A stretch of DNA of 7,084 nt from Caldimonas sp. GTDB taxonomy: Bacteria; Pseudomonadota; Gammaproteobacteria; Burkholderiales; Burkholderiaceae_C. The notes beneath the pieces were generated by a model. That model ran no database searches. It was not told where the DNA came from and saw nothing but the letters and a program-made list of their open reading frames with translations. Each line of letters starts with the position of its first letter. Position 1 is the first letter of the stretch. A program made the translations under genes and the position numbers. Below, piece after piece: positions 5,379 through 7,084 of this stretch. The stretch is taken from contig JASLGD010000100.1 of NCBI GenBank assembly GCA_030150305.1, positions 1 to 7,084 on the forward strand, read 5' to 3'.

Positions 5379-6295
5379 CGAGCGAGATCGCCGTCGCCTT
5401 TGCCGCCGCGATCGTCGGCGGCGCGCTGCGCGTCGGCGTGCCGTTCCTCTTCGTCAGCCTCGGCGAGTGCCTGACCGAGAAGTCGGGCCGCATCAACCTC
5501 GGCCTCGAGGGCGTGCTCGTGCTGTCGGCGATGGCCGCATTCGGCGGCGCCTACCTGACCGGATCGCCGTGGCTCGGCGTCCTCGTCGCCGCGTGCGCCG
5601 GTGCCGCGCTGGCGCTGCTGCACGGCGTGCTGTGCTCGCTGCCGCGCGTCAACGACGTCGCCACCGGCATCGCGCTGATGCTGTTCGGCACCGGGCTCGC
5701 GTTCTATCTCGGCAAGCCCCTGATCCAGCCGCAGGCAGCGCAGCTGCCGGGGCTTGCGCTCGGCGGCTGGAGCGGGTCGCCGATCGTGCAGGCGGCGCTC
5801 CAGGTCAATCCGCTGCTGCCGGTCGGGCTCGTGCTCGCCGCGTTGCTGCAGTGGGGCTTCGCGCAGACGCGCTGGGGCCTGCTCGTCCGCCTCGCCGGCG
5901 ATTCGGCGAGCGCGACCAAGGCGCTCGGCTACTCGACGAGCGCGATCCGCATCGCGGCGACGGTCGCCGGCGGCGCGATCGCAGGGCTGGGCGGCGCATC
6001 GCTCACGCTCTTCTATCCGGGCAGCTGGAACGAGGGCATCTCGAGCGGACAGGGCCTGATCGCGGTCGCGCTCGTCATCTTCGCGCGCTGGAGCGCGCTG
6101 CGCTGCGTCGGTGCCGCGCTCCTGTTCGGCGGCGCCGGCGCGATCGGGCCGGCGCTGCAGTCGATCGGCATCAGCCAGGGCTACTACCTGTTCGCCGCAG
6201 TGCCGTACGTGCTGACGCTCGTCATCCTCTTCCTCAGCTGCCGCCCGGGCAGCGTCGCGCGCGGCAGCCCGGGCGAGCTGTCGTCGGTGCACTAG
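5375..6295 (+). CDS. BMP-type ABC importer permease 2 (BPD_transp_2)
   Basis: A 306-residue inner-membrane permease, the shorter partner of the preceding gene (YufQ/NupQ-like); the two would form a heterodimeric channel. Family landmarks are LTEKSGRINLGLEGVLVL (33-50), VNDVATGIALMLFGTGLAFY (92-111), ALGYSTSAIRIAATVAGG (183-200) and SSGQGLIAVALVIFARW (223-239). Hydrophobic segments are spread over about 5-30, 44-86, 97-112, 147-160, 191-213, 226-237, 244-262 and 271-288. The ATG at 5375 overlaps the stop of permease 1; the upstream sequence has only a weak GA-rich SD, as expected for a translationally coupled gene. The protein ends in a short polar tail. The usual ATPase gene is not found beside it: the next gene is an amidase, 30 bases on. 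Function as an importer subunit is secure; substrate is unknown. Confidence 0.9.
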   Translation: MTSEIAVAFAAAIVGGALRVGVPFLFVSLGECLTEKSGRINLGLEGVLVLSAMAAFGGAYLTGSPWLGVLVAACAGAALALLHGVLCSLPRVNDVATGIALMLFGTGLAFYLGKPLIQPQAAQLPGLALGGWSGSPIVQAALQVNPLLPVGLVLAALLQWGFAQTRWGLLVRLAGDSASATKALGYSTSAIRIAATVAGGAIAGLGGASLTLFYPGSWNEGISSGQGLIAVALVIFARWSALRCVGAALLFGGAGAIGPALQSIGISQGYYLFAAVPYVLTLVILFLSCRPGSVARGSPGELSSVH

Positions 6296-6325
6296 CGCGA
6301 TCGCAGTCATTTCGCAGGAACACGC

Positions 6326-7084
6326 ATGAGCGGTCTCGGAGGTCTCAACAAGTCGCCCGCCGGCGTCGTCGTCGGGCTCGTGCAACTGCAGTTGCCGGTG
6401 GTCGAGACGCCGGCGCAGCTCGCTGCCCAGGCAGAACGCATCGTCGCGATGGTCGGCAAGGCGCGGCGCAACAACGCCGGCATGGACCTCGTCGTCTTCC
6501 CCGAGTACGCGCTGCACGGCCTGTCGATGGCGACGGCGCCCGAGCTCATGTGCACGCTCGACGGCCCCGAGGTGCAGTCGTTTCGCGCCGCGTGCCGCGA
6601 GCACCGCATCTGGGGCTGCTTCTCGCTGATGGAGGCCAATCCCAACGGCAACCCGTACAACACCGGCATCGTCATCGACGACGAGGGCGCGATCGCGCTC
6701 TACTACCGCAAGCTGCATCCCTGGGTGCCGGTCGAGCCTTGGGAGCCGGGCAACGTCGGCATCCCGGTGATCGATGGGCCGAAGGGCGTCCGGCTCGCCC
6801 TCGTCATCTGCCACGACGGCATGTTCCCGGAAATGGCGCGCGAGTGCGCGTACAAGGGCGCCGAGCTGATGCTGCGCACTGCCGGCTACACCGCGCCGAT
6901 CGAGCATGCCTGGAAGATCACCAACCAGGCCAACGCGTTCCAGAACCTGATGGCGACCGCGAGCGTGTGCCTGTGCGGCAGCGACGGCAGCTTCGACTCG
7001 ATGGGCGAAGGCATGTTCTGCAACTTCGACGGCACCGTGCTCGTCGAGGGAAGCCGGCGGCCCGACGAGATCATCACGTGCGAG
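6326..7084 (+). CDS. amiF: Formamidase AmiF-like amidase, nitrilase superfamily (3' end cut off)
   Basis: A cytoplasmic hydrolase of the nitrilase superfamily, truncated by the window end after 253 residues; relatives are roughly 330-350 residues long. It would hydrolyse formamide to formate and ammonia (EC 3.5.1.49). The catalytic residues are visible: Glu60 in VVFPEY, Lys129 in YYRKL, Cys162 in ICHDGM, plus the assisting Glu137 in PVEPW and Asp164. Compared from memory with Helicobacter pylori AmiF (Glu60, Lys133, Glu141, Cys166), residue spacing agrees with a constant 4-residue offset after the first Glu. The stretches CHDGMFPEMARECAYKG (162-178) and MGEGMFCNFDGT (226-237) resemble formamidase rather than the sister aliphatic amidase AmiE, which has a CDDGNYPE-type motif. 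The ATG at 6326 is preceded by AGGAA at 6316-6320. Being last in the BMP importer operon, it probably releases ammonia from an imported compound or its breakdown product. A short-chain aliphatic amide substrate cannot be excluded. Confidence 0.87.
   Translation, partial: MSGLGGLNKSPAGVVVGLVQLQLPVVETPAQLAAQAERIVAMVGKARRNNAGMDLVVFPEYALHGLSMATAPELMCTLDGPEVQSFRAACREHRIWGCFSLMEANPNGNPYNTGIVIDDEGAIALYYRKLHPWVPVEPWEPGNVGIPVIDGPKGVRLALVICHDGMFPEMARECAYKGAELMLRTAGYTAPIEHAWKITNQANAFQNLMATASVCLCGSDGSFDSMGEGMFCNFDGTVLVEGSRRPDEIITCE

Noticed and set aside
6297..6304. Palindrome GCGATCGC before the formamidase gene
   Set aside because: Eight-base symmetric GC-rich words are common here, and the gap is only 30 bases inside an apparent operon.
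5087..6907. 606-codon open frame on the minus strand, antisense to the permeases and formamidase
   Set aside because: Same low-complexity Arg/Asp/Glu/Ala composition; it overlaps well-supported plus-strand genes along its whole length.

Overview
The window is very GC-rich bacterial DNA with tightly packed genes. Every supported gene lies on the + strand, and codons strongly prefer G or C in the third position. Protein style and gene content suggest a proteobacterium, most plausibly a betaproteobacterium of the Burkholderiales type. That placement is an inference from composition and general resemblance; no taxonomic marker is present. Both ends of the window cut through a gene.

Layout. (A) About 1-2120: the end of a nitrate/sulfonate/taurine-type (NMT1/THI5-like) ABC importer, in the order solute-binding protein (C-terminal part only), permease, ATPase, joined by a 5-base gap and an ATGA overlap. 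(B) 2201-2920: a GntR-family regulator of the FCD (FadR-type) subclass with an intact metal-site signature. (C) 2921-3116: the only sizeable intergenic region. It holds a good match to a sigma-54 promoter, a perfect 10-bp palindrome placed on the predicted transcription start, and a perfect 14-bp palindrome further upstream. (D) 3117-6295: a BMP-family (Med/PnrA-like) ABC importer with a signal-peptide-bearing binding protein and two BPD_transp_2 permeases, the second overlapping the first by ATGA. (E) 6326-end: a nitrilase-superfamily amidase closely resembling formamidase AmiF, cut off by the window end.

How the genes may work together. Regions D and E look like one transcription unit started from the region-C promoter: a compound is bound in the periplasm, imported through the paired permeases, and an amide (formamide or a short-chain amide, perhaps released from the imported molecule) is hydrolysed to ammonia and a carboxylic acid. 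A sigma-54 promoter fits a nitrogen-scavenging role. The GntR/FCD protein just upstream is the obvious candidate for the palindrome over the start site, which would make this a doubly controlled unit: nitrogen or activator signal through sigma-54, specific ligand through GntR. The importer of region A may serve the same pathway or simply be a neighbour.

The most notable points are the sigma-54/palindrome arrangement, the lack of the usual double-domain BMP ATPase between binding protein and permeases, and substitutions in the BMP protein where nucleoside-binding relatives carry an acidic motif, which argue that its ligand is not a nucleoside. I see no mobile element, CRISPR array, RNA gene or convincing terminator.
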